Shown here piece after piece: positions 1-9,188 of a stretch of DNA of 64,000 nucleotides. Position numbers and translations under genes: made by a program. Location of the stretch: contig JAYPPR010000008.1 in assembly GCA_038131595.1 (NCBI GenBank), forward strand, positions 1,240,001-1,304,000, read 5' to 3'. Each line of letters opens with the position of its first letter. The stretch's first letter is position 1. The notes beneath the pieces are model-generated. The model did not search any database. It saw only the letters and a program-made list of their open reading frames with translations, and was not told the origin of the DNA. This stretch comes from UBA9926 sp038131595 (GTDB lineage Bacteria > Pseudomonadota > Gammaproteobacteria > Pseudomonadales > Azotimanducaceae).

Positions 1-564
1 GACCCTGCGCTCAATATGTATGACGAGGCCAATGGTCCCCCGTATTCTGAGTCATTCATTGCGGACTACCGGGCTGCACAAGTCGCACGTAATCACCGCA
101 TTACCGATTGGTGCTATGCCGAGTTGGAACGATTGAAAACCCTTGGCATGGCGGATCGGGCGTTTAATTTGTATCGAACCTGGGCAGATTTGCGGTTGAT
201 GGACCCATCCATTGACCCGAATGCGCGCAAGCCGAGGTGGTGCTACGCCGGTGATCCCAAGGCAGCCAATTTCTCGCCACGAGGGATCGGTCTGACGAAC
301 ACGATTCGGACTTGGCTATCGATGTGGAGTTTAAAGGACTCGTTCTGTAGCGGCGTGCCGCACCTTGAGCGTATCAGTGAGCCTGCTTTAGTGATCCAAA
401 GTGATGCGGACACAGGGGTCTTTCCAAGAGATGCACAGCTCATCTATGACTCACTGGGCTCCCAAGAGAAGACGCTCCACATGATCGAGGGTGATCACTA
501 CTTAACGGAACCGAACCAGGCCAGAGACGATGTCGCAGACCTGATCGCGGAGTGGCTCCCATAG
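1..564 (+). CDS. alpha/beta hydrolase, 3' portion (5' end outside window)
   Basis: The reading frame is open from the first base of the window, so the true start lies upstream; 187 residues are visible before the TAG at 562-564. The C-terminal third has the layout of an alpha/beta-hydrolase fold: a segment ending in VIQSDADTGVFP, where an Asp would be the catalytic acid, then IEGDHYL, whose His fits the catalytic histidine, and a final amphipathic helix (DDVADLIAEWLP). The nucleophile elbow (G-x-S-x-G) would be in the missing part, so the reaction cannot be assigned; esterase, lactonase or C-C hydrolase are all possible. It converges on the isocitrate-lyase-family gene. Confidence 0.7.
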   Translation, partial: DPALNMYDEANGPPYSESFIADYRAAQVARNHRITDWCYAELERLKTLGMADRAFNLYRTWADLRLMDPSIDPNARKPRWCYAGDPKAANFSPRGIGLTNTIRTWLSMWSLKDSFCSGVPHLERISEPALVIQSDADTGVFPRDAQLIYDSLGSQEKTLHMIEGDHYLTEPNQARDDVADLIAEWLP

Positions 565-664
565 CGCAGGCCTGGTTCGATCCCAGTCCGATCCCAGTTC
601 AACCCCAATCCAATTAATGAAGGCGAGCAGCTTAATTAGTTCCAGCCCGCGGGGAAACGAGTAC

Positions 665-1507
665 TCAGCCGCGCTCGTCGAGGGCCCAAACGGATTCAAA
701 ATCAACAAGGGTGTTTAATTCATCCAGCGTCGCGGCGCTGCTCGCTTCCTCGCCAGTGGCGTTTAGTGTCCTCAAAGCCTCGCGCATGGCCGTGACTGCA
801 GCGCCGAGCAGATAGACAGGATGAATGGCGATGTCGTAGCCAAGCGCTTGGAGCTCGGCATCTGCAAGCATTGGCGTTTTGCCGCCCCCCACCATATTGG
901 CGAGGGTAGGTGTGCCCGAGAGCTGCTCGTTGATCATGCGCATCTCATCGAGGGACTCAGGTGATTCAACAAAGAGGACGTCAGCCCCGGCGCTGCGGTA
1001 CGCCTCGGCCCTGCTGAGTGCCTCATCTAACCCATGCTCTGTCCGCGCATCCGTTCGAGCAACAATCAAAAATGCATTGCTCTGCCTTGTTTCACACGCT
1101 AACTCGATTTTTCTGACCATATCCTCGGTCGAAATCACTTTTCGATTTCGTGTGTGGCCGCAACGTTTCGGGTATTCCTGATCCTCGATTTGTATCGCGC
1201 TGGCCCCTGCGTTCTCATAGCCCCGCACGGCTTGTCGAACGTTGGCAAGGCCGCCAAAGCCGGTATCCCCATCGGCGATCAATGGCACAGTTGTAACCTC
1301 GCAAATCGCGCGAACGCGGTCGACCATTTCTCGATAAGAAACGAGGCCAGCATCCGGCTTCCCTAGTAGGCTTGCACTGACGCCGTATCCAGTCATGTAG
1401 AGGGCGTTAGCGCCGCTCTGCTCGGCTACCCGGGCCGATAGTGGGTCGAAAACGCCAGGCGCGCTGATAAAACTGCCGTTGGCGATTAGGTCCTTGAGCG
1501 CGGTCAT
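665..1507 (-). CDS. isocitrate lyase / PEP mutase family carbon-carbon lyase
   Basis: 280 residues with the TIM-barrel signatures of the isocitrate lyase/PEP mutase superfamily. Asp79 and Asp81 in ADGDTGFGG fit the Mg2+ site, Glu108-Asp109 follow, and Cys116 lies in the active-site loop PKRCGH (the K-[KR]-C-G-H motif typical of 2-methylisocitrate and dimethylmalate lyases). Members cleave C-C bonds of 2-hydroxy or 2-methyl di/tricarboxylates, or decarboxylate oxaloacetate. No prpC or prpD lies nearby, so methylisocitrate lyase is not supported over 2,3-dimethylmalate lyase or oxaloacetate decarboxylase. The ATG at 1507 has AGAGGAGC about 7 nt upstream. Its upstream region contains a short minisatellite. 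Confidence 0.85.
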   Translation of the reverse strand: MTALKDLIANGSFISAPGVFDPLSARVAEQSGANALYMTGYGVSASLLGKPDAGLVSYREMVDRVRAICEVTTVPLIADGDTGFGGLANVRQAVRGYENAGASAIQIEDQEYPKRCGHTRNRKVISTEDMVRKIELACETRQSNAFLIVARTDARTEHGLDEALSRAEAYRSAGADVLFVESPESLDEMRMINEQLSGTPTLANMVGGGKTPMLADAELQALGYDIAIHPVYLLGAAVTAMREALRTLNATGEEASSAATLDELNTLVDFESVWALDERG

Positions 1508-1938
1508 GGGTGCTCCTCTTGATGCAGACAGTCATTGGGATTGGCTCGCTCCTTATTGTGGCTCGGTCGACCATCGACTGACTAGGACTCCGAACGATTT
1601 TTTGTAAACAGCCTTGAGCCGCTTTTTGTGGACAGCCTTGAGCGTTTTTTGTAAACAGCCTTGAGCGGCTTTTTGTAAACAGCCTTGAGCCGCATTTTGA
1701 GGCGACTGGGGTGAGATAACTTAGACGAAGGGCTCTGCGCCGCCTCTCTGAACGAAAGCGGGGGATGCAGATCAGTCTGGCGAAGCAATCGCGCTTGTTG
1801 CTAGGATCAAAGGGAGGCAACGGCGAGGTGATAGTGGGGATCATCCTCGCGAGGCGGTTGAGGGGCGTTGAATTAGCAACACATGGCGTCGCTAGTGATG
1901 CATTAGATGCTTGAGGGACAGGAAGTCAGGGGGGAAGG
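1508..1938. promoter_or_regulatory. divergent intergenic region with four-copy minisatellite
   Basis: This 431-bp gap separates the divergently transcribed lyase (minus) and GPH transporter (plus), so it should hold both promoters. No clear -35/-10 pair stands out. Open frames crossing it on the minus strand come from the repeat (1597-1699) and are not convincing genes. The transporter has a strong ribosome-binding site (GGGGGGAAGG) ending just before 1939. Confidence 0.4.
1597..1699. repeat. minisatellite array, 4 copies of a ~24-bp unit
   Basis: Four imperfect copies of a unit of the form TTTTTTGTAAACAGCCTTGAGC, with T-run length and the trailing CGC or GGC varying; one copy has GTGGACAGCC in place of GTAAACAGCC. 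The same unit, with GTGAACAGCC or GTAGACAGCC variants, recurs as a much longer array at 29031-29332. Successive units allow a short GGCT...AGCC pairing. Spacing is irregular and there are no unique spacers, so it is not a CRISPR. Confidence 0.85.
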
Positions 1939-3399
1939 ATGGAGACAGCAAACCGCGTCAGCGAAATTCGAATACTTTGTTACAGCTCACTCTATCTGCC
2001 GGTATCGATGGCGTTACTGCCGGTCAACCTCTACATACTGCCGTTTTATGCAGAACTCGGAATTCCCCTCTATGCAATGAGCGTCATCATTTTCGCGGCG
2101 CGCCTGTCAGATGCTATTACTGACCCATTGATGGGCGTCCTCTGCGATCGAACAAAAACGCCATGGGGTCGCCGAAAACCTTGGATCTTGATCGGCACGC
2201 CATTACTGATGCTGGCGCTGTATAAGTTATTTTTGCCGCCAGCGGCGCCCACTGTTTGGTATTTCGCGACCTGGATTATCGCGCTCTACTTGGCTTACAC
2301 GATTATCTCGCTGCCCTATTACGCGTGGGGCGCTGAGATGTCGAGTGACTACGAGCAACGCACGCACATCAGCGGCCGTCGAGAGCAATTTCACTTTGCC
2401 GGTAATGTCTCTTTTAATTTGCTTCCACTCATCGCAGCGCTCTTCATTTACATGGAGACTGCTTCGGGTGACATCAATCAAATGGCAACCCAATTCACCA
2501 GCGAGTTCCAGCGCATTATGGCGATGCGGGCGGGCAACATTGACGTCATTCTCAGTTGGCTCAACACCTTCGTCATGATCGCGATTCCTATCACGGTAGT
2601 GTTGGCGCTCGTTTTTGCTCCTGAGCCAAAAAAGGAGGAGGTTGAGGGCGAGCGGTTTTCGATTTTAAAGGGCCTGGTCGTGGTTCGAAGAAACGGCCCT
2701 TACCTTAGGATCGTTTTCACCTACGTGGTTACAACTTTTGGAATCGCGCTGGTTGCAGCTGGCTCGTACTTTTTTGTTAAGCATGTCGTGAAGGCTGGCG
2801 AGCTTTATCCGGTTTACCTCCTCGCGTATTACTCGGCGTCGGTGATTGGCGTGTCACCGTGGATGGCGGTGAGTCGCCGTTTGGGCAAGCACCGGGCCTT
2901 TATGGCCTGTGTGGTGTGGTATTCGATCTGGGCTTGCGCGCTTCCTTTTGTGCCGACAGGAAATTTTGGACTCTTCTTGTTCATCATGGTGCTAAAGGGC
3001 TTCTCGGTGGCTGCGATGCCCGCACTTGCAGCGTCGATGGCAGCGGATACTGTGGATATCGACTTTGCAAGAACTGGGGAACATCGAGCAGGGCTCTACT
3101 TCGCCATCTGGGGATTTTTGCGCAAGGGCTCGTATGCCATTGGGGGAGCGGTCGCGCTTGCCGCGTTCGCTTTTGTTGGATTCGACCCAACTGCGGATAT
3201 CAACCTTGCCGGCACTCCGGATGGTAATTCTGAGGCCTCGTTATTTTGGCTCACAATGCTCTACACCATGATACCTGCGGCCATTCACTGCGCATCACTT
3301 GCGGTGATGTGGAAATATCCGCTGACCGAGGATCGACACGCCCGGTTTAAGGCACGCTTAGCTAGGAAAGCTGAGCGATTGGGAGTCGCCTACCAATAG
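1939..3399 (+). CDS. GPH/MelB-type (MFS_2) symporter
   Basis: 486 residues with 12 likely membrane segments. The N-terminal half carries the signature of glycoside-pentoside-hexuronide:cation symporters: Asp58 in DAITDPLMG, followed by CDRTKTPWGRRKPW at about residues 69-82. These inner-membrane proteins couple solute uptake to Na+ or H+. In degradative marine bacteria this subfamily often sits near lipid or sterol catabolism genes and its substrate is often not a sugar, so the substrate is left open. The ATG has a strong purine-rich Shine-Dalgarno immediately upstream. It stands alone, divergent from the lyase gene. Confidence 0.85.
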   Translation: METANRVSEIRILCYSSLYLPVSMALLPVNLYILPFYAELGIPLYAMSVIIFAARLSDAITDPLMGVLCDRTKTPWGRRKPWILIGTPLLMLALYKLFLPPAAPTVWYFATWIIALYLAYTIISLPYYAWGAEMSSDYEQRTHISGRREQFHFAGNVSFNLLPLIAALFIYMETASGDINQMATQFTSEFQRIMAMRAGNIDVILSWLNTFVMIAIPITVVLALVFAPEPKKEEVEGERFSILKGLVVVRRNGPYLRIVFTYVVTTFGIALVAAGSYFFVKHVVKAGELYPVYLLAYYSASVIGVSPWMAVSRRLGKHRAFMACVVWYSIWACALPFVPTGNFGLFLFIMVLKGFSVAAMPALAASMAADTVDIDFARTGEHRAGLYFAIWGFLRKGSYAIGGAVALAAFAFVGFDPTADINLAGTPDGNSEASLFWLTMLYTMIPAAIHCASLAVMWKYPLTEDRHARFKARLARKAERLGVAYQ

Positions 3400-3421
3400 T
3401 CGCGCAACCTGATCTTAAGCA

Positions 3422-3473
3422 TTGATGCGAATCACTCGGCTTCTGCGTTGATGCGAATCAAGTGGCTTCTGCA
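3422..3473. repeat. 26-bp direct repeat, two copies
   Basis: Two adjacent 26-bp copies (TTGATGCGAATCA followed by CTCGGCTTCTGCG or AGTGGCTTCTGCA), then a third truncated TGGATGCGAGG. The repeat lies between the convergent ends of the GPH symporter and the crotonase gene. No coding role is apparent. Confidence 0.7.
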
Positions 3474-3564
3474 TGGATGCGAGGAAGGGAGCGAGTCAGG
3501 GCTGTTATGGCTTAATCAGTTGCTCTGGGTCAATCGCTTTGAGTCAGCGGTTCTTAATCAATAG

Positions 3565-4332
3565 CTATAGCCCCTCAAAATTAGGGGTGCGTTTTTCTTT
3601 GAACGCGCTGAGCGCTTCGCGATTAGCAGGACTGCCGGTCAGGGCTGCAAGGCCCTTGTTCTCGCGCTGCATGGCTTCGATGAGCGCGTCCTTAAGCGGT
3701 GCTTTCATTAAGCCTTTGGTGGTTTGCAGTGAGCTGAGCGGCAATGCCGCTAACTGCTGTGCCTTTTCCATTGCGCGCGCGAGAAGATTCTCGTGGGCTA
3801 TCACCTCCAAAGCCAGTCCTGCCTCAATACAGGCGTTTGCATCCATCCATTCTGAAGACAGCAAGAACCAGCTCGCGCGCTGGTGACCCATTAGCGCTGA
3901 AAAAGTCACCGTGCTGCAGGCCTCCGCCGTCAAGCCTAGGCTGGAAAATGGGCAACGCAGCCTTGCTTGATCGCTCATGAACACTGCGTCGGCCATGCCG
4001 CAGATGGTCGCGCCAATCCCGACGCCGACCCCATTAACCGCGATCAAAAGAGGTTTTGAGAATTCGATGAGGCTCATCATTAGGTCTTGAAAGGTGTGCC
4101 GCGTCTCCGCTCGGCCTGAGCCCATTTCCATGAGATCAGCACCCGCCCAGAACGCGCGCCCAGCCCCGCTTAATAGCACCACTTTGACCTGGTCATCCTG
4201 CTGGGCTTCGAGGAACGCATCGGTGAGGTCGTCTGTCATTTGGCCATTTAATGCATTGAGCGCTTCAGGCCGATCGAGAAGGATTTGTCTCACTGCGCCA
4301 TGCTGAGTGATTGAGAGGGTGGATTTGTTCAT
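3565..4332 (-). CDS. enoyl-CoA hydratase/isomerase family protein
   Basis: 255 residues of crotonase fold. AFWAGADLMEM (61-70) forms the first half of the oxyanion hole and NGVGVGIGATICG (100-112) the second. The position of the first catalytic Glu of true hydratases (in F-x-x-P-E) is replaced by CPFSSLGL, while a single acidic residue, Glu137 in TAEACST, is kept. By family knowledge a single retained Glu favours delta3-delta2-enoyl-CoA isomerase over hydratase chemistry, which would shift double bonds of unsaturated acyl-CoA into the beta-oxidation register. It is monocistronic and convergent with the transporter. Confidence 0.85.
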   Translation of the reverse strand: MNKSTLSITQHGAVRQILLDRPEALNALNGQMTDDLTDAFLEAQQDDQVKVVLLSGAGRAFWAGADLMEMGSGRAETRHTFQDLMMSLIEFSKPLLIAVNGVGVGIGATICGMADAVFMSDQARLRCPFSSLGLTAEACSTVTFSALMGHQRASWFLLSSEWMDANACIEAGLALEVIAHENLLARAMEKAQQLAALPLSSLQTTKGLMKAPLKDALIEAMQRENKGLAALTGSPANREALSAFKEKRTPNFEGL

Positions 4333-4587
4333 GCTGACCTCGAGGCTTGCCTAATGTATGTCAATGGTGAGCAGGGTTATCGATTGAGTGAAACTTGTCC
4401 AGTCGCGCTGATGGCAATCTAGATAGCAAGTTTCGCAAGAACGCTTACAGCTGATTGGGTAATGAGTCCCCGAATGGCCGAGCGTCTGGATGGATAAGAG
4501 GCTAGCGCAGGTGACAACCGCACAATCTAACCTTCTGGTTTTCTCCACCTATATGTATCTCATCAAATGCTGAATACGGGCAGGTGG

Positions 4588-5397
4588 TCAGGCCGCGATC
4601 GGCGCTTCCCCGCGCACGGTTGCCCGATATCCGAGACGCCGGTGTGGGAAGTAGTCAAACACCGCGTGGTGCTGAACCAGCCGATTGTCCCAGAAGACGA
4701 TGGTATCAGGCTGCCACTTCACTCTGATTTGCGCAGGAACGCTGGCGCGGATGGTGTCAAAAAGAAACCGAAGCAAGAACTTGGATTCGGATTCAGCGAG
4801 CCCATCGATGCCACGGGTGAATCCTTCATTCACATACAGCGCTACATCCCCTGTTTCAGGAATTTGCCTCACAATGGGGTGATGACCGGACGGTAGCTCG
4901 TGCAGCGCTTTTTGCCCGCTCAAATACAGATAATGGCCAACGGGGTCGTGACGAGCGGACAGCTGCTTCAGAAGATCCTGCATCTTGGCCGACAGATTCG
5001 AAAACACCTGGCGCATGTCCATAAACAGAGTATCGCCCCCTACCGGAGGCACGACTTCCATGCGTAGCATCGAAATGGATGGTGGGCGCGCCTCGCTAGA
5101 CACATCCGTGTGCCACGCGGTGCCGGCCGCACCTTTGGATCGCTCATCCGCTTTGATCTGAATCAACCCCTCAGGAACGGTCTCGCTGGGCTTTGGGCTA
5201 GGGAAGAGCTCGCCAAGCCGAGCAGCGAATGCTGCCTGCTCTGCGGGAGTCATCGATTGATTCCGAGCCACAAGGACGCCCTCTTTTGCGACCAGCAGCT
5301 TTAGTGCCTCAATTGCTTCATCACTGCAGTGTAGTAATTCGATGCCGGCATCTAGCTCGGCGCCGAAGTGGGGCGACAGGGGTTGGTTGTTCAGCAT
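4588..5397 (-). CDS. TauD/TfdA-family Fe(II)/2-oxoglutarate dioxygenase
   Basis: 269 residues, the usual length for TauD. The iron-binding facial triad is visible: His96 and Asp98 in AWHTDVS, and the distal His243 in the WDNRLVQHHA segment. Arg258 in LGYRATV should bind the 2-oxoglutarate carboxylate. Family members hydroxylate sulfonates, sulfate esters, phenoxyacids or other small acids, so the substrate is not fixed by sequence. No sulfonate ABC transporter accompanies it, which weakens a taurine assignment. It is divergent from xthA across a 198-bp gap. Confidence 0.85.
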   Translation of the reverse strand: MLNNQPLSPHFGAELDAGIELLHCSDEAIEALKLLVAKEGVLVARNQSMTPAEQAAFAARLGELFPSPKPSETVPEGLIQIKADERSKGAAGTAWHTDVSSEARPPSISMLRMEVVPPVGGDTLFMDMRQVFSNLSAKMQDLLKQLSARHDPVGHYLYLSGQKALHELPSGHHPIVRQIPETGDVALYVNEGFTRGIDGLAESESKFLLRFLFDTIRASVPAQIRVKWQPDTIVFWDNRLVQHHAVFDYFPHRRLGYRATVRGEAPIAA

Positions 5398-5595
5398 GGT
5401 TCGCGGTCAGATGGGAGTGTTTCCTTGAGCATAGACTAGCGATGATTGCCCGTACACCAGGACATGGGTTGTCCGATGAAGCGCATCACACGCTGGTCAG
5501 CGCGCAGCTATCCTGCACCCGTTGTCACCGCATCTGGTCGAACGGCGCAATGGAAAGCTTGGTAGGATAAAGCCAGTCAGACGTTTGGAGAGGTT

Positions 5596-6408
5596 ATGAG
5601 ACTGGTTTCCTTTAACACCAACAGTATTCGTACGCGCTTGCATCAGCTCGAGGCGGTGATCGATCGCCACGCCCCCGCGGTGATTGGCATCCAGGAGACC
5701 AAGGTGACGGATGAAGAATTTCCTATTGCCGACATCGAGGCCTTGGGTTACCAGGCGATCTTTTTCGGTCAGAAGACTCACTATGGGGTGGCGCTATTGT
5801 CTAATACGCCCCCGATGGAGGTGCGACGAGGATTGCCCGGTGAGCCCGAGGATGCCCAGCGCCGCTTCATTGAGGCGACCTACGACATCGAGGGATTTGG
5901 CCCGGTGACCGTGATGAATGGTTACTTCCCTCAGGGTGAGAACCGTGACCATCCGACCAAATTTCCCAATAAGGCCGACTTTTATCAGCGGCTTGATCGG
6001 CACCTGGACAGTAGAGGAGCCATTGACGCGCCCCTCGTGGTTATGGGCGATATGAACATTGCTCCTCTGGACGCAGACATTGGTATTGGGGAGGACAATA
6101 AAAAACGGTGGTTACGGGATGGGAAAACGAGTTTCTTGCCCGAGGAGCGCGAGTGGCTTGCCTCTATTCAGGCTAAAGGGTTAACCGATAGCTACAGGCT
6201 GATTCATCCTGACTCAGCTGACCGCTTCAGCTGGTTTGACTATCGCAGCAAAGGGTTTGAGCGAGAGCCAAAGCGAGGGCTTCGCATCGATCTGATTTTG
6301 ACTTCAAAAGCCCTCACCGAGCGAGTGACCGATGCCAATATCGATTACGACGCGCGCGCAATGGAGCGACCTTCGGATCATTGCCCAATCTGGACGGAGT
6401 TTAAGTGA
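5596..6408 (+). CDS. xthA: exodeoxyribonuclease III
   Basis: 270 residues matching the ExoIII branch of the endonuclease/exonuclease/phosphatase superfamily from end to end. Glu34 in GIQETKV is the metal ligand, NGYFPQGENRDHP carries the catalytic Tyr region, GDMNIAP the Asp/Asn pair, and RPSDHCPIW (258-266) the terminal Asp-His dyad. It acts in base-excision repair as AP endonuclease and 3'-5' exonuclease on duplex DNA. The ATG has GGAGAGG 4-5 nt upstream. It is the clearest housekeeping gene in this part of the window and appears intact. Confidence 0.95.
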   Translation: MRLVSFNTNSIRTRLHQLEAVIDRHAPAVIGIQETKVTDEEFPIADIEALGYQAIFFGQKTHYGVALLSNTPPMEVRRGLPGEPEDAQRRFIEATYDIEGFGPVTVMNGYFPQGENRDHPTKFPNKADFYQRLDRHLDSRGAIDAPLVVMGDMNIAPLDADIGIGEDNKKRWLRDGKTSFLPEEREWLASIQAKGLTDSYRLIHPDSADRFSWFDYRSKGFEREPKRGLRIDLILTSKALTERVTDANIDYDARAMERPSDHCPIWTEFK

Positions 6409-6566
6409 GGACCGCAGCCGGCAGTGGCAGAGACGCGCGTCGGCAACCGAGGCCCGTGGCGGGCTGTTCGCCCATTGCTCATTGGAGCGCAGCCTGGATG
6501 CATGATCGACTGGCCCAGGAGGCAGCCTCTTCGTTCACTCTGCGCATGCCACTCACTAATGAAGTG

Positions 6567-7199
6567 TTACCACTTCAATACGGCTTGCGCAGCGGCAGTC
6601 TCCCGAAATCTGGCCTCCGAGGCTCGTAGTAGCGGGCGGTCTCCCATGACGTCGGCTTCAACAAACCGCACAAATTGCAATGAAGCTTGGAAGGTCATGT
6701 CGGCGATGGACACGGAATCTCCCGTCAGGAAGGCGCGGCCATCGGACAAAAGGTTTTCCAGATAGTCGAGGGGCCCCTGCATGCTCTCTTGGAGCTGGGC
6801 AGCCCGTTCAGGTTCCGGCGGACGACCCAGTGGTGAGTTAGTGGCGTGACCAAATGCACCCATCGCGCTGGCCAAACGCACATCAACAATACGCTCGATA
6901 TCCCAGGCCAATGCTTTGTCCTCGGCGCTGCCTGACACAATGGCGCCTTCGGGAAACTTATCCTCTAAGTAATGAATGATCGCGAGCGACTCGAGAATGA
7001 ACCCGCCATCGTCCAATTCAAAGGCCGGAACCGTGCCAAATGGGTTTCGAGCCAAATGCTCAGGTTCTTTGTGACGACCTTTAACCGTGTTCACGACAAT
7101 TTGCTCGATTGGCAGCGTTAAGCCGCGAGCTTCACGCTCTGCGATGTACAGCATGACTTTGGTTGGATTGGGCGCCAGCGGCACCATAAAAAGTTTCAT
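6567..7199 (-). CDS. glutathione S-transferase
   Basis: 210 residues. An N-terminal thioredoxin-like domain (MKLFMVPLAPNPTKVMLYIAE) is followed by the FGTVPAFELDDG segment with its cis-proline, and the ILESLAIIHYLEDKFP motif in which the Glu-Ser pair normally binds the gamma-glutamyl part of glutathione. The C-terminal helical domain includes FLTGDSVSIADM, the N-capping box of GSTs. A cytosolic role in conjugation or dehalogenation is likely; the substrate is unknown. The ATG at 7199 has AAGGA upstream. Confidence 0.9.
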   Translation of the reverse strand: MKLFMVPLAPNPTKVMLYIAEREARGLTLPIEQIVVNTVKGRHKEPEHLARNPFGTVPAFELDDGGFILESLAIIHYLEDKFPEGAIVSGSAEDKALAWDIERIVDVRLASAMGAFGHATNSPLGRPPEPERAAQLQESMQGPLDYLENLLSDGRAFLTGDSVSIADMTFQASLQFVRFVEADVMGDRPLLRASEARFRETAAAQAVLKW

Positions 7200-7280
7200 T
7201 GCCGTTCCTTAGGAATAGGTGGTGAAGGAGTGATTACGCGCGTCTCAGATCCGTTCGTCAAGGCCCGATAGTGCCAGGGG

Positions 7281-7622
7281 TTAAGACCTGCCTTCACCGA
7301 GCAGCATCACCCGGATATCTCCCTTCGTCTGATAGCTGAGGTATAGAAGGTAGGTTGTCAAAAACGGGATGCCGCCAAACAGCGCCACGAGCGCAAGCCC
7401 CAGCCCAGCTGCCGAGAATTGGTTACGCCAGGCGGTCCAAGTGGCGGACAAGATCAGAAACCCAAGAAAGTCGAAATTGAACTGACCCGGCCATGTCATC
7501 GCCAGGATGTCCCCGAAAAAGGTCGGTATTAGCGGGCTGAGCCCCTCGTTTATAACGACGGGGATGGTGTAGATCACGACAGCGATGAGCAAGATTACGA
7601 GTAGGGTGCGAAAAGCAGTCAT
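7281..7622 (-). CDS. small four-helix membrane protein of unknown function
   Basis: 113 residues, almost entirely hydrophobic, with about three to four membrane segments: roughly residues 5-25, 45-60, 70-85 and 88-100. The central WPGQFNFDFLGFLILSATW recalls the conserved core of DUF1475-type membrane proteins, but the match is by eye only. The start is supported by AAGGA about 8 nt upstream of the ATG. It lies upstream of the GST on the same strand with an 81-bp gap, so the two may be co-transcribed. Confidence 0.6.
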   Translation of the reverse strand: MTAFRTLLVILLIAVVIYTIPVVINEGLSPLIPTFFGDILAMTWPGQFNFDFLGFLILSATWTAWRNQFSAAGLGLALVALFGGIPFLTTYLLYLSYQTKGDIRVMLLGEGRS

Positions 7623-7825
7623 GGAAAATCCTTCGATATAGCGGCGGCGTCAGGGTACCACCTCGTGCAAAAGCGCCCAATGATTAATTCCGATGGCCAT
7701 CGTTGATCAATGTTTCACGGTGGAAGGATCAGCCCATTCGTCTAAACCCCGGGGATTGGAGACGCTAGCGGCCAGGCAAACTAGCAGTTGCTTTCGCATG
7801 GGGGGCTTCCGCGACGCCTTCAATA

Positions 7826-9188
7826 TCAGCCGCCTTGACTCACCTTCTTAGGTTTTCTTCGCCTTGGTTTTCGTTTTGCATCGGCTTTTTTTGATTGACC
7901 CGAAGGGCTCTGGTTGGGCTTACGCCTTCGGGGCCGTCTTCGCTTTCGCTCATCGGTGCCCTTGTCCTTTTTCGCTGGACCCGGCGCTGGTGCAGACTGG
8001 TTTTGACGGGGAGCTGGCTCGGGTGTGGGTTGATCTTCACTAGGAGGTGATTCCTTCAAATCGATGCTGAGCGGCGGAATCGGTTGTTTGATCAGTCGCT
8101 CGATGTCCTTCAGGCGTTTCGCTTCTGTTTCGTCCACCAGCGACCAGGCGACACCGGTTTCGCCCGCGCGCGCAGTACGACCGATGCGATGTACATAGTT
8201 TTCTGGTTCTTGCGGGAGCTCAAAGTTAATGACGTGACTAATACCGCGAATATCAATGCCCCGAGCGGCTACGTCGGTGGCCACCAATATCCAATCCGAA
8301 CCTTTTTTGAAGCGCTCCAATGCTCGGGTTCGGGCATTTTGCGATTTGTTGCCATTGATGGCGCTGGCAGAGAATCCGGCCTTCAATAATTTCTTGGTGA
8401 CACGCTCTGACGCATGCTTGGTGCGAGTGAATACGATTACCTTCCGGACGGCATCGCGATTCAGCAGTTGATGCAGTGCTTCTTGTTTTTTTGCGGTCGG
8501 CACAGCCAACTTGTGCTGAGTGATTTTGGCGACCGCCACTTGCTTTGGCGTCACAGACACTTGCTGCGGCTGATTGAGCAGGAATGCTGACAGCGCACGA
8601 ATCTCCTTTGACATGGTTGCCGAGAAGAGTGCCGTTTGGCGGTTCTCCGGGAGCATGGCCGCGATTTTTCTGATGTCGCCAATAAACCCCATGTCGAGCA
8701 ATCGATCAGCTTCGATCGAGTACCAGGTACTGAACGGCGCTGAGTGACAGAAAGCCCTGGGCTTCCAAATCCATGAGGCGGCCAGGGGTGGCGACTAAAA
8801 TCTCTGCGCCTTTCTCTAGACGTCTGATTTGTGGGTTCTGATTGGCGCCGCCGAAAATACACGTCGCTCGAATGCTTGTCTCTTGGCTGTACTGGCGAAT
8901 GTCCTCGAAGATTTGTGAGGCAAGTTCACGCGTGGGCGCAAGGATCAGGGCTAAAGGGCGCTTCTTTGCAGCGCGTAACCCTTTGTCTTGAATGGCGTTC
9001 AGCATCGGAAGGGCAAACGCTGCGGTTTTCCCTGTGCCGGTTTGTGCGATGCCTAGGAGATCGTGCCCTTCCATCAGCAAGGGTAATGATCGTTGCTGGA
9101 TGGGGGTGGGTGTTTGGAACCCTAATTGGTCAAGGGCGGTTAATAGTGGCTGGCACAGTTGAAGAGAAGCGAAAGTTGATTGAGTCAA
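7826..9188 (-). pseudogene. rhlE: RhlE-type DEAD-box RNA helicase, broken by one-base insertion in motif II
   Basis: Two adjacent reading frames together make one complete helicase of about 453 residues. The upstream frame (9188-8706) has the Q motif (FQTPTPIQ), Walker A (AQTGTGKT, 48-55), PTRELASQI, GG and TPGRLMD, and reads VQYLVLDRS then stop. The downstream frame (up to about 8710) resumes with LLDMGF and contains SAT, the helicase C domain (ARGIDIRG, HRIGRTAR) and a very basic Lys/Arg-rich tail typical of RhlE. Removing one base (G at 8714 on the plus strand) restores LDEADRLLDMGF exactly. The start appears to be TTG at 9188 with GAGG upstream. As written, the product would lose ATPase motif II onward. 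A sequencing error or a very recent mutation are the main explanations. Confidence 0.85.

Noticed and set aside
1407..1844. Minus-strand open frames across the first minisatellite
   Set aside because: The frames are produced by repeat units (LFTK/QGCxQK patterns), lack ribosome-binding sites and partly overlap the lyase gene.
8700..8730. Programmed frameshift in the helicase
   Set aside because: No slippery heptamer, no stimulatory structure, and the extra base falls inside the invariant DEAD motif; error or mutation is simpler.
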